Source: Noviluteimonas lactosilytica
Lineage (GTDB): Bacteria; Pseudomonadota; Gammaproteobacteria; Xanthomonadales; Xanthomonadaceae
DNA length: 64,000 nt
Reading direction: 5' to 3'
Assembly (NCBI RefSeq): GCF_020866925.1
Contig: NZ_JAJGAK010000004.1
Location: 220,081-284,080, forward strand
Of the stretch, positions 1 through 9,209 are shown piece after piece (within the stretch, counting starts at the first letter, position 1; each line of letters opens with the position of its first letter). Position numbers and translations under genes: made by a program. The notes beneath the pieces are model-generated. The model did no database searches. It was not told the origin of the DNA and worked only from the letters and a program-made list of their open reading frames with translations.

Positions 1-1402
1 GGATGCTCGCGGCGAGGATCAGCGCGTCCATGTAGCTGACGTGGTTGCACACGAGCAGCGCAGGGCCTTCGTCGGGGACGTATTCCTCGATGCCGCGCGC
101 GCGCAGGCGATACAGCACGCGCACCAGCAGCCAGCTGAGGAAGCGCATCAGGAATTCGGGGACGACGGTGAAGATCCACAGCGCGACCAGCGTGTGCGCG
201 ATCGCGAGCGCGAGGAACAACTGCGGGATCGACCAGTGCAGGTATTGCAGCGCCGCGACGCCGATGACCGCGGCGACGACGATGAAGGCCGCGTTCTGGA
301 TGTTCATCGCCGCAATCACGCGCGAAAGCTCGCGCTTGGGCGTGCGACTCTGGATGAGCGCGAACAGCGGCACCACGTAGAAGCCCGCGAACAACCCGAT
401 GCCCGCCAGCGACACGATCGTGTGCAGCATGCCGTGCCCGTAGGTCGCGCCCGTTTCCGGCAGCCATAGCGCGAGCACGAACAGGAACACCGCCATGCCG
501 AAAGCACCGAGCGGCACGAGGCCGATTTCCACCGTGCGTCCCGACAATTTTTCGCACAGCAGCGACCCCACGCCCGTCGCGATCGAGAACACCGCGAGCA
601 ACAGCGTGTACGTGCCCGCTTCGCCGCCGAGGTTGTTGTCGCCGTAGGTCGGCAGTTGCGCGGTGAGCATCGTGCCGACGAACCAGAACCACGACACGCC
701 CAGCACCGAGTTGCGCACCGCCGGTTGCTTGCGCACCAGGCGCATCAGGCGCACGGATTCGGGAATCGGGTTCCAGCCGATCCTGAGGTCCGGCGCCGCG
801 GCTTCGGTCACCGGGATCGCGCGGCTCACCAGGTTGCCCGCGACCGCGAGCATCACCACCGCCGTCGCCGCGACAATCGGGCCGTGCGCATGGTCGCCCT
901 GGAAGATCATCCCGCCGAGCAACATGCCGAGCAGGATGAACACCGAGGTGCCCGATTCGACCAGGCCGTTGCCGCCGGTGAGTTCCTCCGGCTTCAGCAC
1001 CGACGGCAGGATCGAATACTTCACCGGTCCGAACAGCGCCGACTGCACGCCCGTCGCGAACAGGCAGACCAGCAGCACGGTCATGTTCTGCAGCAGGAAG
1101 CCGACCGCCGCGCCCGACATGATGACGATCTCCATCGTCGTCGTGATGCGGATCAGGCGCGACTTCTCCAGCTTCTCCGCGATCTGTCCCGCGGTGGCGG
1201 AGAACAGGAAGTAGGGCAGGATGAAGATCGCGGGCGCGAGGTTCGCGTAGATGCTGCGTTCGCTGTCCGACACGCCCATGTAGAACAGCAGGCCGATGAT
1301 GGCCTGCCGGAATACGTTGTCGTTGAAGGCGCCGAGCGACTGGGTCGCGAAGAACGGCAGGAAGCGCCGCTGGCGGAGGAGTTCGAACTGGTTGTGCGCC
1401 AT
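1..1402 (-). CDS. MFS lysophospholipid transporter fused to acyltransferase (3' end outside window)
   Basis: The protein starts MAHNQFELLRQRRFLPFFAT and continues FNDNVFRQAIIGLL, the opening typical of LplT-like MFS carriers; about 12 hydrophobic segments follow over roughly 410 residues. The last readable part (about residues 430-467) carries NHVSYMD, the NHx4D block I of PlsC-type glycerophospholipid acyltransferases, so the gene encodes a transporter-acyltransferase fusion like the first two parts of Aas-type proteins. By family it would flip lysophospholipids inward across the inner membrane and re-acylate them. Whether a third, AMP-ligase/acyl-ACP synthetase domain follows cannot be seen because the window ends. 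The gene is read leftward. The start is the ATG at 1402, about 30 bases after the preceding minus-strand gene ends. Confidence 0.85.
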   Translation of the reverse strand, partial: MAHNQFELLRQRRFLPFFATQSLGAFNDNVFRQAIIGLLFYMGVSDSERSIYANLAPAIFILPYFLFSATAGQIAEKLEKSRLIRITTTMEIVIMSGAAVGFLLQNMTVLLVCLFATGVQSALFGPVKYSILPSVLKPEELTGGNGLVESGTSVFILLGMLLGGMIFQGDHAHGPIVAATAVVMLAVAGNLVSRAIPVTEAAAPDLRIGWNPIPESVRLMRLVRKQPAVRNSVLGVSWFWFVGTMLTAQLPTYGDNNLGGEAGTYTLLLAVFSIATGVGSLLCEKLSGRTVEIGLVPLGAFGMAVFLFVLALWLPETGATYGHGMLHTIVSLAGIGLFAGFYVVPLFALIQSRTPKRELSRVIAAMNIQNAAFIVVAAVIGVAALQYLHWSIPQLFLALAIAHTLVALWIFTVVPEFLMRFLSWLLVRVLYRLRARGIEEYVPDEGPALLVCNHVSYMDALILAASI

Positions 1403-1432
1403 GCGAAGGCCGCCGCGGGGGTTGCGCGGAGC

Positions 1433-2794
1433 CTAGCAGAGGACGACGTACAGCAACTCGCTCGCGCGGCCGTCGGCGCCGAGCGCGCGGACGCAGACGC
1501 GACGCGGGCCATCGTGGCGGGGGAGCCGCAGGCTGACGCTGCGCGCGCCGGGTTCGCCGTCGCGCAAGGCGTGCCACGCGCCGCGGAACACGTCGCCGTC
1601 GTGCGCGGGGTCGATGCTCCAATCGACGACCGGCTCGCCGAAGTCGTCGCCGAGTTGCACGTTCACCCATTCGAAGTCGGGCGCGCTGCGCGAACGACGG
1701 CGGTCGACGCATGCACGCGCGAGCCCGTCGATGGGCGCGAAACCGCGCGGATCGATGCGCAGCACGGGGCCGCGTTCGGCGCGCGGCAGGCAGCGGATCG
1801 CCTGCACCTCCACGCGCAGGTCGCCGCGCCCGGCCAGTTGCTGGCCGAGCAGCGGCGCGACGTGCCAGCCGAGGACGACGACGCGGTCGTAGCGGCCGTG
1901 TTCGCGGCGGGTGATCGCGCGGCACACCGTCGCCTCGCCGGTGCGGCGATCGGGGGCATCGACCCAGACGAGCGTGCGTTCGCCGTCGCGTCGTACTTCG
2001 CCCAGCACGACGTCCGCGCCCGCGCGCCGGCGACCGGTCGGCGTGGCCATCGACGCCGTTTCCACGAGCGGCTTCGCACCGTAGGCCACCAGCGCGGCGT
2101 GCATTGCCGCGAGCGGTTGGGCGGCGGCGTTGCGGCGCATCCATTCGGCGGGCGTCGCGCCGACCGCATCGATGCGGAAGCGCGTGTCGCCGCGCAGCAA
2201 CAAGCTGCGACGCAGCGCCGCGCACGCGGTGGCATCGCGGACGCATGCGATCCAGTGCGCGTCCTTCGTCGTTGTCTTCGTCTCCGAAGCGAGCGCGGGC
2301 AAGCGCGATGCGTCTTCCGCGAGCAGCAGCGTCGTCGCGTCTGCATGTGGCTCGACGTCCGTATCGCGCAACGTGTAGGCATCCAATACGAGTTGCACGA
2401 TCGAGGCTTCGTCCGGCGCGACGCGCAATGCGAGCGCCGCCGACGGTGCAACCTTGCGCAAGAGCGCCAGGCACGGGGCCCAGCGCGCGAGCCGTGCGGG
2501 CAGCGCGTCGCCATCGCACGCCGGGTGCAGGTCGACGACGACGCGCCCGATGCGAGGCGCGCGGCATTCGCGTTGTTCGGCGAGCAGCGCCGCGACCGAC
2601 AACGCCGGCACGCCGCACAACACGCGCCGCGATGGAGCGCCCGTGTCCGTTGCGGCGTCGCCGGGCACGTCGATCCATTCCACGGGAACGGCGCGTTCGC
2701 GCTGTCGTCCGTGCGTGGAATCCACGAGTCGCTGCGCCTGGCGCCGGCCGTGCGCGACGATTCGCGGAAGTCGTTCGAGAAGGGAGGTGGCCAT
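1433..2794 (-). CDS. Unrecognised protein, C-terminus weakly resembles DNA-methylase tails
   Basis: A 453-residue frame from the ATG at 2794. A TTG at 2827 would add 11 residues but falls inside a palindromic operator, so the ATG is preferred. I do not recognise the N-terminal half, which is rich in Arg, Ala and Leu with no signal peptide or membrane segment. Around residues 310-330 it has RYDRVVVLGWHV, and near the end DWSIDPAHDGDVFRGAWHAL followed by a short beta-rich tail. This pattern recalls the C-terminal part of some adenine-specific DNA methyltransferases of Type III-like systems. No catalytic DPPY or SAM motif is present, so it is not itself a methylase. It diverges from the XRE regulator at 2884 and may be controlled by it. 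The resemblance is from memory and unconfirmed. Confidence 0.55.
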   Translation of the reverse strand: MATSLLERLPRIVAHGRRQAQRLVDSTHGRQRERAVPVEWIDVPGDAATDTGAPSRRVLCGVPALSVAALLAEQRECRAPRIGRVVVDLHPACDGDALPARLARWAPCLALLRKVAPSAALALRVAPDEASIVQLVLDAYTLRDTDVEPHADATTLLLAEDASRLPALASETKTTTKDAHWIACVRDATACAALRRSLLLRGDTRFRIDAVGATPAEWMRRNAAAQPLAAMHAALVAYGAKPLVETASMATPTGRRRAGADVVLGEVRRDGERTLVWVDAPDRRTGEATVCRAITRREHGRYDRVVVLGWHVAPLLGQQLAGRGDLRVEVQAIRCLPRAERGPVLRIDPRGFAPIDGLARACVDRRRSRSAPDFEWVNVQLGDDFGEPVVDWSIDPAHDGDVFRGAWHALRDGEPGARSVSLRLPRHDGPRRVCVRALGADGRASELLYVVLC

Positions 2795-2808
2795 CGCGAT
2801 TGCCTGCG

Positions 2809-2837
2809 TTGAACCTGATTGGTTCAACGAGCATAAC
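2809..2837 (+). promoter_or_regulatory. Palindromic operator and promoter in front of the XRE gene
   Basis: A perfect inverted repeat, TTGAACC-TGATT-GGTTCAA, occupies 2809-2827 between two divergent genes. Its left end doubles as a -35-like TTGAAC (2809-2814), with a 17-base spacer to CATAAC (2832-2837). A dimeric XRE repressor bound here would cover the -35 box and spacer, which suggests autoregulation of the gene at 2884 and co-control of the gene starting at 2794. The palindrome is seen directly; the link to the XRE protein is inference. Confidence 0.5.
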
Positions 2838-2883
2838 GCGATACTTGCAAGGCCTTCGCGCGCTTGCGCCTAACGTCGGCGCC

Positions 2884-3276
2884 ATGAAAAGCGAGCAAGC
2901 CCTGTTCGGTGAGCGACTGCGAAATGCGGTGAAGGCCGCAGGTTATGCGGAGAGTCCGTCGGAACTCGCACGACTCCTTACGCGCCATGGCGGTGATCCC
3001 ACGACGCCGCAAGCGATTTCCCGTTGGCTGCACGGAAAGAGCATGCCGCGCCAGCGCAATCTCAAAGCGTTGGCGCAATTGCTCCGTATCGAACCAACCG
3101 CATTGCAGTACGGAACCGACACCACTTCCCGCGTTCGCGAGTCGCGCACCGAATTCCGCATCAGTGCGCCGGATCAGCATGCGATCGACGCTTTCCTCGT
3201 TTTGCCGGCAAAGGCCCGCAAGATCGTGCGCGACCTGATCGAGCACCTCGGGGAAGAGCGCGAGCGGAAACGCTGA
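2884..3276 (+). CDS. XRE-family helix-turn-helix regulator
   Basis: A 130-residue protein. The N-terminal 80 residues form a Cro/C1-type DNA-binding domain: SELARLL, then a helix-turn-helix around TPQAISRWLHGKSMP and NLKALAQLLRIEPTAL. The C-terminal 50 residues (ISAPDQHAIDAFLVLPAKAR and a charged end) are likely a dimerisation segment. The ATG at 2884 begins a frame that fits the domain boundary. A 19-base palindrome lies 57 bases upstream, between this gene and the divergent unknown gene, so a local auto-repressor role is likely. It resembles small phage-like or host XRE regulators; no phage genes are nearby. Confidence 0.8.
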   Translation: MKSEQALFGERLRNAVKAAGYAESPSELARLLTRHGGDPTTPQAISRWLHGKSMPRQRNLKALAQLLRIEPTALQYGTDTTSRVRESRTEFRISAPDQHAIDAFLVLPAKARKIVRDLIEHLGEERERKR

Positions 3277-3294
3277 CGGCTTCCGCCGAGGGCG

Positions 3295-3933
3295 TCACTC
3301 CGCTTCCGGGCACTCCGTCGGAATGAAGAGCACGCCTTGCGGCCATTCGATCGGCAGCTTGCGCGATTCGCTCATCTCGACGGCGTGGCAGTAGAACGGC
3401 GCCAAGCCGATCTCCTTGCGGCGCGCATCGAGGTTGGCCGGATCCTCGATGTCGAAGCGCAGCGTCTTGGCCGGCGTGACCTCGGGATTCAACGCGTAGG
3501 CCTGCGGTTGCTTCTGCTGCATGCGATTGCGATCGACCAGGCGCGAAAGCGCGCCGCCATTCGCTTCGCCGGCGAGCACCGCCTCCTTCATCGCCGCCGC
3601 GGCGGCGACCTGGAAGTCCGGGCTCATGTCGGCGTGCTGCGCCATGAGCCACGCGTGCATCGCACCTTCCTTGCCCACTTCGGACTGCTTCGGCCAGTTG
3701 CACTGCGCGACGACTTCGCGCATCCACGCGGTGTTGTCGCGATCGGTGCGCAGCGCGATGTCGAGTGCGTTCTTGTCGGAGGGGTTGGCCATCAACGCCT
3801 TGCGTGCGGCCTGATCGGCATTGGCGTGCGTCGCGAGTGCTTCGCGAAGTGCGGCAGGTGTGCAATCGACTGCGAGCGCAGAAGACGACAGCAAACTCGC
3901 GACGACCGCGAACGCGACGCGTCTGTTCAACAT
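3295..3933 (-). CDS. Secreted DUF6624-type protein
   Basis: About 212 residues from the ATG at 3933, giving a clean signal peptide (MLNRR, then VAFAVVASLLSSSALA, cleavage before VDC). An ATG 33 bases upstream would add MLLERRGNASC and spoil the signal. The mature part has the DUF6624 pattern: DRDNTAWMREVV, WPKQSEVGKEGAMHAWLMAQ, AVLAGEANGGALSRLVDR, and near the end PANLDARRKEIGLAPF. The family has no established function; its members often resemble small secreted or immunity-like proteins. The gene ends 18 bases from the converging XRE gene and diverges from the small antitoxin-like gene at 4073. Confidence 0.65.
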   Translation of the reverse strand: MLNRRVAFAVVASLLSSSALAVDCTPAALREALATHANADQAARKALMANPSDKNALDIALRTDRDNTAWMREVVAQCNWPKQSEVGKEGAMHAWLMAQHADMSPDFQVAAAAAMKEAVLAGEANGGALSRLVDRNRMQQKQPQAYALNPEVTPAKTLRFDIEDPANLDARRKEIGLAPFYCHAVEMSESRKLPIEWPQGVLFIPTECPEAE

Positions 3934-4072
3934 ACAGGAGGCATTCCCGCGTCGTTCCAAGAGCATTTCCGATTCCCCTGCGCCAAAGCGCGTACGCGAT
4001 GAAGGCTAGCAGATGCGCACGGAGCGAGCTTTCGTGGTGCAGCATCTAAGGCCAGCGCGCACGCTCGGCGTC

Positions 4073-4285
4073 ATGACACGAGAACTGGATTTTTCAAAAG
4101 GACGTCGCGGACCGGTGCTTCCGATTCCGCAGGGCAAGACTCGCATCACCATCTATATCGACGATGAAGTATTGGACATGTTTCGCGAGCAGGCCGACAG
4201 GGCAGGTCGCGGATACCAAGGGGCGATGAACAACGCATTGCGTCAATCGTTGGGCTTGCCGCCGACGGACGACGCAACGCGCTGA
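4073..4285 (+). CDS. BrnA-like antitoxin / ribbon-helix-helix protein, no toxin partner
   Basis: Seventy residues with the hallmark of BrnA-type antitoxins: KTRITIYIDDEVLDMFREQ, then GYQGAMNNALRQSLG, a ribbon-helix-helix DNA-binding fold that forms dimers. In normal brnTA operons a BrnT RNase toxin of about 90 residues lies directly upstream. Here upstream is a divergent DUF6624 gene and downstream the converging end of purD, three bases away, so no toxin is adjacent. It may be a relic, a solitary anti-addiction module or a plain repressor. The start at 4073 (MTRELDFSKG) is chosen over a longer frame because it opens the conserved region. Confidence 0.7.
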   Translation: MTRELDFSKGRRGPVLPIPQGKTRITIYIDDEVLDMFREQADRAGRGYQGAMNNALRQSLGLPPTDDATR

Positions 4286-4288
4286 CGC

Positions 4289-5581
4289 TTACGCCTCCCC
4301 CCGCTCCCGCGCAATCGCCCGCCACCCGATGTCGTGCCGGTGGAACTCGCCGTGCCACGAAATCCCGGCGACTTCCGCGTACGCGCGCTGCTGCGCTTCG
4401 GCCACGGTGTCGCCCAGCGCGACGACGCACAGGACGCGGCCGCCGGAGGTGACGACGTGTTCGCCTTCCACGCGCGTGCCGGCGTGGAAGACCTTGGTGT
4501 TCTCGACGTCCGGCGTGTCCCAGGTGTTGATGATGTCGCCCAGGCGCGGCGTGCCGGGGTAGTGCTCGGCGGCCATCACGACGCCCAGCGACATGCGCGG
4601 GTCCCAGTCGGCCTGCGCGCGGTCGAGTCTGCCGTCGATGGCGGCTTCGACGAGATCCACGAGGTCGGAGCGCAGGCGCATCATCACCGGCTGCGTTTCC
4701 GGGTCGCCGAAGCGCACGTTGAATTCGATGACCTTCGGCGCGCCGGACTTGTCGATCATCAGGCCCGCGTAGAGGAAGCCGGTGAACGGGACGCCGTCGG
4801 CGATCATGCCGCGCACGGTGGGTTCGACGACTTCGCGCATCACGCGCGCATGCACCTCGGGCGTGACCACCGGCGCGGGCGAATATGCGCCCATGCCGCC
4901 GGTGTTCGGGCCGGTGTCGCCGTCGTGCACGCGCTTGTGGTCCTGCGACGTCGCCATCGGCAGCGCGGTCTTGCCGTCGACCATCGAGATGAAGCTCGCT
5001 TCTTCGCCGTCGAGGAATTCCTCGATGACGACGCGCGCGCCGGCGGCGCCGAAGGCTTCGCCCGACAGCATGTCTTCGATCGCGTGTTCGGCTTCCTCGA
5101 GCGTCATCGCGACGATCACGCCCTTGCCGGCCGCGAGGCCGTCGGCCTTCACCACGATCGGCGCGCCCTTCTCGCGCACGTACGCCAATGCTTCGTCGAT
5201 CTTCGTATGCACCGCGTAATACGCGGTCGGAATCCCGTGCCGCGCGAGGAAGTCCTTAGCGAACGCCTTGCTGCCTTCGAGCTGCGCCGCCGCGGCGGTC
5301 GGGCCGAAGATGCGATGCCCCGCGGCGCGGAAGCGATCGACCACGCCGAGCACGAGCGGCTGCTCGGGACCGACCACCGTCAGCGTCACGCCCTCGCGCT
5401 CGACGAGCGCAAGCAGGCCGTCGATGTCCTTCGCGTCGACGCCGGCGTTGCGGCACTTCGCCTCGGTCGCCGTGCCCGCGTTGCCCGGGGCCACGATCAC
5501 TTCGGAAACCCGCGGGGACTGCGCGATCTTCCACGCCAGCGCGTGTTCGCGACCGCCGGAACCGATGACGAGGATCTTCAT
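4289..5581 (-). CDS. purD: Phosphoribosylamine--glycine ligase
   Basis: A 430-residue GAR synthetase, full length for the family, catalysing ATP-dependent joining of phosphoribosylamine and glycine, step two of de novo purine synthesis in the cytoplasm. The N-terminal domain opens [19 protein letters not shown]. The ATP-grasp region includes [25 protein letters not shown] and the metal-binding end [20 protein letters not shown]. It follows purH by 28 bases on the same strand, the usual fis-purH-purD order of this bacterial family, and is probably co-transcribed with it. Confidence 0.97.
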   Translation of the reverse strand: MKILVIGSGGREHALAWKIAQSPRVSEVIVAPGNAGTATEAKCRNAGVDAKDIDGLLALVEREGVTLTVVGPEQPLVLGVVDRFRAAGHRIFGPTAAAAQLEGSKAFAKDFLARHGIPTAYYAVHTKIDEALAYVREKGAPIVVKADGLAAGKGVIVAMTLEEAEHAIEDMLSGEAFGAAGARVVIEEFLDGEEASFISMVDGKTALPMATSQDHKRVHDGDTGPNTGGMGAYSPAPVVTPEVHARVMREVVEPTVRGMIADGVPFTGFLYAGLMIDKSGAPKVIEFNVRFGDPETQPVMMRLRSDLVDLVEAAIDGRLDRAQADWDPRMSLGVVMAAEHYPGTPRLGDIINTWDTPDVENTKVFHAGTRVEGEHVVTSGGRVLCVVALGDTVAEAQQRAYAEVAGISWHGEFHRHDIGWRAIARERGEA

Positions 5582-5609
5582 GCGCTGCTCCTGGCGAGTG
5601 CGTTGGACG

Positions 5610-7181
5610 TCAGTGGCGGAAGTGGCGGATACCGGTGAACACCATCGCGATGTCGTGCTCGTCCGCGGCGGCGATCACTTCGTTGTCGCGCATCGACCCG
5701 CCCGGCTGGATCACCGCACGGATGCCGGCGGCGGCCGCGGCGTCGATGCCGTCGCGGAAGGGGAAGAACGCGTCGGAGGCCATCGCCGAGCCCGGCACGA
5801 CCAGGCCCGCTTCGTCGGCCTTGAGCGCGGCGATCTTCGCCGACACCACGCGGCTCATCTGGCCCGCGCCGATGCCGACGGTGCGTCCGTCCTTCGCGTA
5901 CACGATCGCGTTGGACTTCACGTACTTGGCCACGCGCCAGGCGAACAGCAGATCGTTCAATTCGGTCGGCGTCGGCGCGCGTTTCGTGACGACCTTGAGT
6001 TCGTCGCGCGTCACTTCGCGGATGTCGGCGGTCTGCATCAGCAGGCCGGAACCGACGCGCTTGACGTCGGCGTTGTTCTTGCCCCAACCGTGCGGGATGC
6101 GCAGCACGCGCACGTTGGCCTTCTTCTTCGCGTATTCGAGCGCGCCCGGCTCGTAGTCCGGCGCGATCAGCACTTCGACGAACTGGCGGTCGAGGATGGT
6201 CTTTGCCGTCGCCGCATCGAGCGTGCGATTGAAGGCGATGATGCCGCCGAACGCGGACGTCGGGTCGGTGCCGTAGGCGAGTTCGTACGCCGCCGCGTTG
6301 TCGGCCGCTTCGGCGACGCCGCACGGATTGGCATGCTTCACGATCACGCATGCGGTGCCTTCGAACTGGCGCACGCATTCCCACGCTGCGTCGCTGTCGG
6401 CGAGGTTGTTGAACGAGAGTTCCTTGCCCTGCAGCTGCGTGAACGTCGCCAGCGTGCCCGGCACCGGCCACAGGTCGCGGTAGAACGCGGCCTGCTGGTG
6501 CGGGTTCTCGCCGTAGCGCAGGTCCATCACCTTCACGAAGTTGCTGTTCTGCTGCGCAGGGAAATGACTGCGCGTGCCGTCTTCGTTGATCGACGACAGG
6601 TAGTCGCTGATGAACGCGTCGTACTGCGCCACGCGATTGAACGCGGCCACCGACATCGCGAAGCGCGTGCGCGCCGACAGCGTGGCGTCGTTGCCCTGCA
6701 ATTCTTCGACCAGCGACGCGTACTGCGCCGGATCGGTCGCCACCGCCACGCGCGCGAAATTCTTCGCCGCCGAACGCAGCATCGCCGGGCCGCCGATGTC
6801 GATGTTCTCGACGATCTCGTCCATGGTGCTGTCCGGATTCGCCGCGACCTTTTCGAACGGGTACAGGTTCAGCACCAGCAGATCGATCGGCGCGATGCCG
6901 TGATCGGCCATCACCGCATCGTCGGTGCCGCTGCGACCGAGCAGGCCACCGTGCACCAGCGGATGCAGCGTCTTGACGCGACCGTCCATCATTTCCGGGA
7001 ACTGCGTGAGTTCGCTGACGTCGCGGACCGCCAGGCCCGCGTCGCGCAGCGCCTTCGCGGTACCGCCGGTGGAAATCAGTTCGACGCCGAGCGCGGCGAG
7101 CGCGCGGGCGAGGTCGGTGAGGCCCGTCTTGTCGGACACGGACAACAGGGCCCGGCGCACGGGCAGGCGATCGGCGGTCAT
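5610..7181 (-). CDS. purH: Bifunctional AICAR transformylase / IMP cyclohydrolase
   Basis: A 523-residue enzyme performing the last two steps of IMP synthesis. Residues 1-200 are the MGS-like cyclohydrolase domain ([20 protein letters not shown], then [11 protein letters not shown]). The rest is the transformylase domain with the catalytic Lys-His pair in [11 protein letters not shown] and the typical end [30 protein letters not shown]. The length is normal. It is read between fis (70 bases upstream) and purD (28 bases downstream), which suggests one transcript and possible growth-rate control through the shared promoter region. Confidence 0.97.
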   Translation of the reverse strand: MTADRLPVRRALLSVSDKTGLTDLARALAALGVELISTGGTAKALRDAGLAVRDVSELTQFPEMMDGRVKTLHPLVHGGLLGRSGTDDAVMADHGIAPIDLLVLNLYPFEKVAANPDSTMDEIVENIDIGGPAMLRSAAKNFARVAVATDPAQYASLVEELQGNDATLSARTRFAMSVAAFNRVAQYDAFISDYLSSINEDGTRSHFPAQQNSNFVKVMDLRYGENPHQQAAFYRDLWPVPGTLATFTQLQGKELSFNNLADSDAAWECVRQFEGTACVIVKHANPCGVAEAADNAAAYELAYGTDPTSAFGGIIAFNRTLDAATAKTILDRQFVEVLIAPDYEPGALEYAKKKANVRVLRIPHGWGKNNADVKRVGSGLLMQTADIREVTRDELKVVTKRAPTPTELNDLLFAWRVAKYVKSNAIVYAKDGRTVGIGAGQMSRVVSAKIAALKADEAGLVVPGSAMASDAFFPFRDGIDAAAAAGIRAVIQPGGSMRDNEVIAAADEHDIAMVFTGIRHFRH

Positions 7182-7251
7182 GCGGCAGCGGAACCGGGGG
7201 TGTGGGGCCGCGAATTATAGCGGCGTGGCGGCGGCGCCCCGTGTGCGGGCC

Positions 7252-7512
7252 TCAACCGAGGCCGTAATCCCGCAGTTTCTTGCGCAGCGTGGCGCGATGG
7301 ATGCCCAGCATCGTGGCCGCGCGGCTCTGGTTGCCTTCGCAATGGTTGAGCACTTCGGCGAACAGCGGGATCTCGAGCTCGCGCAGCGCGATGTTGTACA
7401 GATCCTGGGTTTCGCAGCCGTCCATGTCGCGCAGGTAGCGGCGCACGGAATTCGCGACGTGCTCGCGCAACGGCGGACGAGGCTTCTCTTGTCGATCAGC
7501 GGCGGCGTTCAA
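7252..7512 (-). CDS. fis: DNA-binding protein Fis
   Basis: An 86-residue nucleoid-associated protein. The C-terminal helix-turn-helix [20 protein letters not shown] is nearly diagnostic. Upstream are the dimerisation helices, with [16 protein letters not shown] and [14 protein letters not shown] residues (here [13 protein letters not shown]). It is slightly shorter than the 98 residues of enteric Fis, mainly at the N-terminus. The start is a TTG at 7512, supported by a GGGGAAG ribosome-binding site seven bases upstream on the minus strand. Fis bends DNA and modulates rRNA, supercoiling and growth-phase genes. Its place before purH is conserved in Xanthomonadaceae. Confidence 0.93.
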   Translation of the reverse strand: MNAAADRQEKPRPPLREHVANSVRRYLRDMDGCETQDLYNIALRELEIPLFAEVLNHCEGNQSRAATMLGIHRATLRKKLRDYGLG

Positions 7513-7609
7513 ACGACTTCCCCTACGCGTTGGTGCTGCGCCCGCCCTGGCAACGGGACGGCGAGTCTAGCGCGGCGCCCGCCACCATGCACGGCTGGCG
7601 AACGACCGC

Positions 7610-9175
7610 TCAGCGGAATTCGAAACTGAAAGCGACCACGCCAGGCGCAGGTTCGACGACGGCGAGGGAGACCGCCGCGGTCTGTCCTGGTGCAAGGGTG
7701 GGTTGGGTGCCCGCGGCGTCGCCGAGGTACTCCTTCGCAGTAAACGCGCGCGTGCCGAGAACACGGCCATCGATGTCCGACAGGCTCACCACCAATCGCG
7801 GCCACGCCTGCGACCAACGCGCATCGTTTCGGAAACTCGCATCGATCTGCAGCGTACCTGCTGCAACCGGATGCGGGCGCACGTCGCGACTGAGCATGGT
7901 GAACGCGTCAGGTTCGCGCCACGCGGGAACACTGCAACGCAACATGCCGCATAGCGCACCGATGGTCGGTCGCCAGCGCGCATCGGCGGCCAGCGCATCG
8001 CGTTGCGCGAGCAACAGTTGCACCGCCAGCAACAATGCGAGGCCACCGATGGCGGCGATCGACTGCCATCGTGCGGGCATCGCCGCACGCAGCCCGCTGC
8101 GCGCGCGGGCGAAGCTGGGCGCGGGCGCGCCGCGGCGCACGAGTGGCGGCGTGACTTTCGGTGGCGGCGGTGGTGTCGGTGGTGGCGGCGTCGGCGGTGT
8201 CGGTTGCACGTCGGCGAACAGGGCTTCGACGACGGCGGGTTCGACGACGGTTTCGACGTTGGCGGCGACGATCGGTTCGGGCTGCGCGGCGACGATCGAA
8301 TCCGGCTGCGCGGCGAGTGCGGCTTCGACGGGCGTGGGTGCGAGTGTCGCGACTTCGGTCGGCACTGCCACGGGCGTCGGTGCTTCGATATTCGTGTCGG
8401 CCGGCGTCGACTCGGGCGTTGCAGCGGCCGCGCGTTTCGCGGCGCGCTCGCGCAACGACGGCACCGGTTTGACCGTCGCTTTCTTGCGTTCCGGTGTTTC
8501 GACGGGCAACGGTTCAGGCGTTGCCGCCGCGGGTTTCGCCTTCGGCTCGGGCTTCAGCGACTTCGCCCATGCCGCGATGCGCGCGGACAACGAAGGGCCC
8601 GCGGGTTTCGGTGCAGGCGTGGGTTTTGGCGCGGCCTTCGGCGCAGGCGTCGTGGTCGGTGTCGCTTCCGCCGCGTCCTCGTGCGTCGCGCGTTTGCGTC
8701 GCGCAGGTTTTTCGGCTGCCGGCTTCGCGACGATCTCTTTCGTTTTCGCGCGCGGCTTGCGTGGCGCTTTTTGCGCCATCGCGGCGATGAAGTCGTCGGC
8801 GCTGGGTGTCGTTGGCGCAGGCGATTCGGCGGGCGGCGGCGCGGGCTCCGTCGCGATCGGCGCCGGTTGCATCGGGGCCGGTTGAATCGGTACTACCGGT
8901 TGAATCGGCGCAGCCGGCGCAGCTTCGACCGACGCAGCTTCGACCGGCGCAGCTTCGACCGGCACAGCTTCGACGTGCTTCTTCCTTCCGAGCGCGGCTT
9001 CCGCCTGCTTCGGCTCGACTGGCGCCGACTCGACCGGCACCGAATCGACCGGCGCGACTTCCGCTTCTGCCTGCGACTCCATCTCCTTGCCGCACTTCGG
9101 GCACGCCGCAGGCGGCCGACCCGTGCGCGGGTCGACGCCGACCAGGAACTGGCAATGGGGACACAGGACGAACAT
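7610..9175 (-). CDS. Zinc-ribbon, Pro/Ala-rich membrane protein with DUF3426 domain
   Basis: A 521-residue protein. It begins with an MJ0042-type zinc finger (MFVLCPHCQFLVGVD and PAACPKCGKEM; two CxxC pairs). About 300 residues of low-complexity Pro/Ala/Glu/Lys linker follow, including pentapeptide repeats of the VEAAP type. A single membrane helix (IAAIGGLALLLAVQLLLAQ) comes next, then a C-terminal DUF3426 domain (IGALCGMLRC; LQIDASFRNDARWSQAWPRL; AFTAKEYLGDAAG). The zinc finger would be cytoplasmic and DUF3426 periplasmic. The function is not established. Its position between prmA and fis is conserved in the family; the long linker is the variable part. The start at 9175 is fixed by the zinc finger. 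Confidence 0.85.
   Translation of the reverse strand: MFVLCPHCQFLVGVDPRTGRPPAACPKCGKEMESQAEAEVAPVDSVPVESAPVEPKQAEAALGRKKHVEAVPVEAAPVEAASVEAAPAAPIQPVVPIQPAPMQPAPIATEPAPPPAESPAPTTPSADDFIAAMAQKAPRKPRAKTKEIVAKPAAEKPARRKRATHEDAAEATPTTTPAPKAAPKPTPAPKPAGPSLSARIAAWAKSLKPEPKAKPAAATPEPLPVETPERKKATVKPVPSLRERAAKRAAAATPESTPADTNIEAPTPVAVPTEVATLAPTPVEAALAAQPDSIVAAQPEPIVAANVETVVEPAVVEALFADVQPTPPTPPPPTPPPPPKVTPPLVRRGAPAPSFARARSGLRAAMPARWQSIAAIGGLALLLAVQLLLAQRDALAADARWRPTIGALCGMLRCSVPAWREPDAFTMLSRDVRPHPVAAGTLQIDASFRNDARWSQAWPRLVVSLSDIDGRVLGTRAFTAKEYLGDAAGTQPTLAPGQTAAVSLAVVEPAPGVVAFSFEFR
8919..8974. repeat. 15-base tandem repeat, nearly four copies, inside the DUF3426 gene
   Basis: The unit GCAGCTTCGACCGGC occurs at 8919, 8934, 8949 and, incomplete with one change, 8964. 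On the coding (minus) strand it encodes VEAAP-like pentapeptides in the low-complexity linker. Related but diverged units continue on both sides. Such in-frame repeats can change linker length by slippage without breaking the gene. Confidence 0.8.
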
Positions 9176-9209
9176 GCGGCTATTCAAGCACGCTCGTTGC
9201 GTGAACGGA

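Noticed and set aside
656..2812. A 718-codon open frame on the plus strand
   Set aside because: It is Arg/His/Ala-rich with no domain and mirrors two minus-strand genes; very GC-rich DNA keeps antisense frames open.
8919..8974. A CRISPR-like array
   Set aside because: The units are contiguous, in frame and without spacers; they encode a pentapeptide linker.
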